From Sphingobacteriales bacterium (GTDB lineage Bacteria; Bacteroidota; Bacteroidia; Chitinophagales; Chitinophagaceae), in assembly GCA_023251235.1 (NCBI GenBank), contig JAHEZE010000016.1, positions 9,294-42,699 on the forward strand: a stretch of DNA of 33,406 nt, read 5' to 3'. Positions 32,439 to 33,406 of this stretch are shown here, piece by piece. The notes under the pieces were generated by a model that worked only from the letters and a program-made list of their open reading frames with translations, had not been told where the DNA came from and ran no database searches. A program made the translations under genes and the position numbers. The number at the start of each line of letters is the position of its first letter. Position 1 is the stretch's first letter.

Positions 32439-32460
32439 CACCCTGAGCTTGTCGAAGGGT
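32439..32460. repeat. dispersed repeat of the CCCTGAGCTTGTCGAAGGG type
   Basis: CACCCTGAGCTTGTCGAAGGGT lies in the actB-actC gap and can form a short hairpin (ACCCT/AGGGT ends). I recall this motif as a common interspersed repeat in many bacterial genomes, where it often creates false PELVEG-type peptides. No other copy is seen in this window. Confidence 0.55.
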
Positions 32461-32547
32461 TATTTTTATTTAGTCAACTTTTTCTTTTCTATTCAGCTTC
32501 TGTTGTGTCACTCACTTGTACTTTCTGTTCCTTACTCGCCATTCACA

Positions 32548-33405
32548 TCACTTTACTTCTTCTGTTTTTTTCTCTTCTGCCTTTCCTTTTTCTTCATAAT
32601 GTCCGCTTTCAATCACTTCGTCAGTATTCCTGATCTTCGCCAGGTAATTTACATTAGGTAATGTATGAACCTGTTCAATGACATAGAACAGCCTTTGTTC
32701 ATTTTCTTCTCTTGTTTTTTTAATACGGCTTTCTTTATCATGAACATTTCCGAAAACAATTGCATCAGTAGGGCAAGCTGTCATACAAGCCGTTTTAGCA
32801 TCGCCATCCGCCAGCACTCTGTCTTCTTTCTTTGCTTTCAGTTTGGATTCCTGCAAGCGCTGAACACAGAAGGAACATTTTTCAATCACTCCTCTTGAAC
32901 GAACAGTCACATCGGGGTTCAGTACCATTCTTGTTAAATCTTCATTCATCTGTTCAATAATAGGATCTAACTTACCAACCAGTTTTTGATCTCTGTTGTT
33001 AGGGAAGCTGTCTGCACCGGTATAGTCAGCCCAGTTGAAACGTCGCACTTTATAAGGACAGTTATTGGCACAATATCTTGTACCGATACAACGGTTATAA
33101 GTCATTTGATTCAGTCCTTCTGAGCTATGGTTGGTAGCTGCTACAGGGCAAACATTTTCACAAGGTGCATTATCACAATGCTGGCAAAGCATTGGCTGAA
33201 ACACCACTGACTTAAGATCATCAGGATTTTTTTCATCACTTACAAAGTAACGGTCAATACGTAACCAGTGCATATCATGAAAACGGGCAACTTCACTTTT
33301 TCCAACAACTGGGACATTATTTTCTGCATGACAAGCAACTACACAGGCGCCACAAGCCACACAACTGTTCATATCAATACTCATTCCCCATTTCAAACCT
33401 GGTTG
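32548..33405 (-). CDS. actB: Alternative Complex III subunit ActB, iron-sulfur C-terminal part (5' end outside window)
   Basis: The frame is open to the right edge, so 285 C-terminal residues are seen. Four cysteine groups are visible: CVACGACVVAC, CQHCDNAPCENVC, CIGTRYCANNCPYKVRRFNW and CSFCVQRLQES...CMTACPTDAI. They can bind three [4Fe-4S] and one [3Fe-4S] cluster, as in the ferredoxin-like half of ActB. The molybdopterin-oxidoreductase-like N-terminal half (without cofactor in known members) and the pentaheme ActA gene should lie just beyond the edge. A TTG at 33396 is not the true start. The C-terminal tail is Glu/Lys-rich. Confidence 0.95.
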   Translation of the reverse strand, partial: QPGLKWGMSIDMNSCVACGACVVACHAENNVPVVGKSEVARFHDMHWLRIDRYFVSDEKNPDDLKSVVFQPMLCQHCDNAPCENVCPVAATNHSSEGLNQMTYNRCIGTRYCANNCPYKVRRFNWADYTGADSFPNNRDQKLVGKLDPIIEQMNEDLTRMVLNPDVTVRSRGVIEKCSFCVQRLQESKLKAKKEDRVLADGDAKTACMTACPTDAIVFGNVHDKESRIKKTREENEQRLFYVIEQVHTLPNVNYLAKIRNTDEVIESGHYEEKGKAEEKKTEEVK

Positions 33406-33406
33406 A

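Noticed and set aside
1-33406. CRISPR arrays, insertion sequences, prophage or toxin-antitoxin genes
   Set aside because: No regular direct repeats, transposase, integrase or terminal inverted repeats were found; genes are core metabolism and respiration.

Overview
The window looks like chromosomal DNA from a Bacteroidota bacterium, most likely of the Chitinophagaceae type. Evidence for this: it is AT-rich; several promoters match the Bacteroidota consensus TTTG-N19-21-TAnnTTTG exactly; Shine-Dalgarno sequences are mostly absent; and it carries an Alternative Complex III (Act) cluster fused in order to a caa3-type oxidase cluster. No phage, IS element or CRISPR array is visible. The family assignment is inference from memory; no database search was run.

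Layout. 1-389: end of an alpha/beta hydrolase. 397-1518: polytopic DUF5009/acyltransferase-like protein. 1666-6377: a lipid-flavoured block (FabH-like ketosynthase, small secreted protein, diacylglycerol-kinase-family lipid kinase, and on the opposite strand a large membrane patatin-like phospholipase). 6432-8164: heme A synthase (ctaA) divergent from RNase HII (rnhB). 8244-10613: JmjC/cupin-like protein, an orphan 2-oxoacid:ferredoxin oxidoreductase beta subunit, and a carboxymuconolactone-decarboxylase-like gene whose 3' end appears frameshifted. 10713-12046: diheme cytochrome c and a membrane protein. 12051-14417: acyl-CoA dehydrogenase and a MarR regulator with a clear promoter/operator. 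14581-16647: glycosyltransferase 2, a small exported protein, and an Lrp/AsnC regulator. 16731-17060: a complete RNA transcription unit. 17082-18393: trmB, a DUF5522 protein, and an alkyltransferase-like protein. 18481-20879: galT plus a GHMP sugar kinase. 21004-33406: one long minus-strand respiratory cluster, read from right to left as actB-C-D-E-F, cox subunits II and I, ctaB, two subunit III genes, subunit IV, SCO and DUF420.

How the genes work together. The Act complex oxidises menaquinol and passes electrons to cytochrome c and then to the A1-type heme-copper oxidase. CtaB (in the cluster) and CtaA (6.4-7.5 kb) make heme A. SCO and the DUF420 protein serve copper-site assembly. The diheme cytochrome at 10.7 kb may be an accessory electron carrier.

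The most unusual object is the RNA gene at 16796-16997. It has a tRNA acceptor stem, a Leu-type D arm, an anticodon-like arm and a canonical T arm, but also a small insert in the D loop and a structured region of about 123 nt where a variable arm should be. It has its own Bacteroidota promoter and a strong intrinsic terminator. I do not recognise it as tmRNA, RNase P RNA, SRP RNA or a decoding tRNA, and it is the best candidate for something undescribed.
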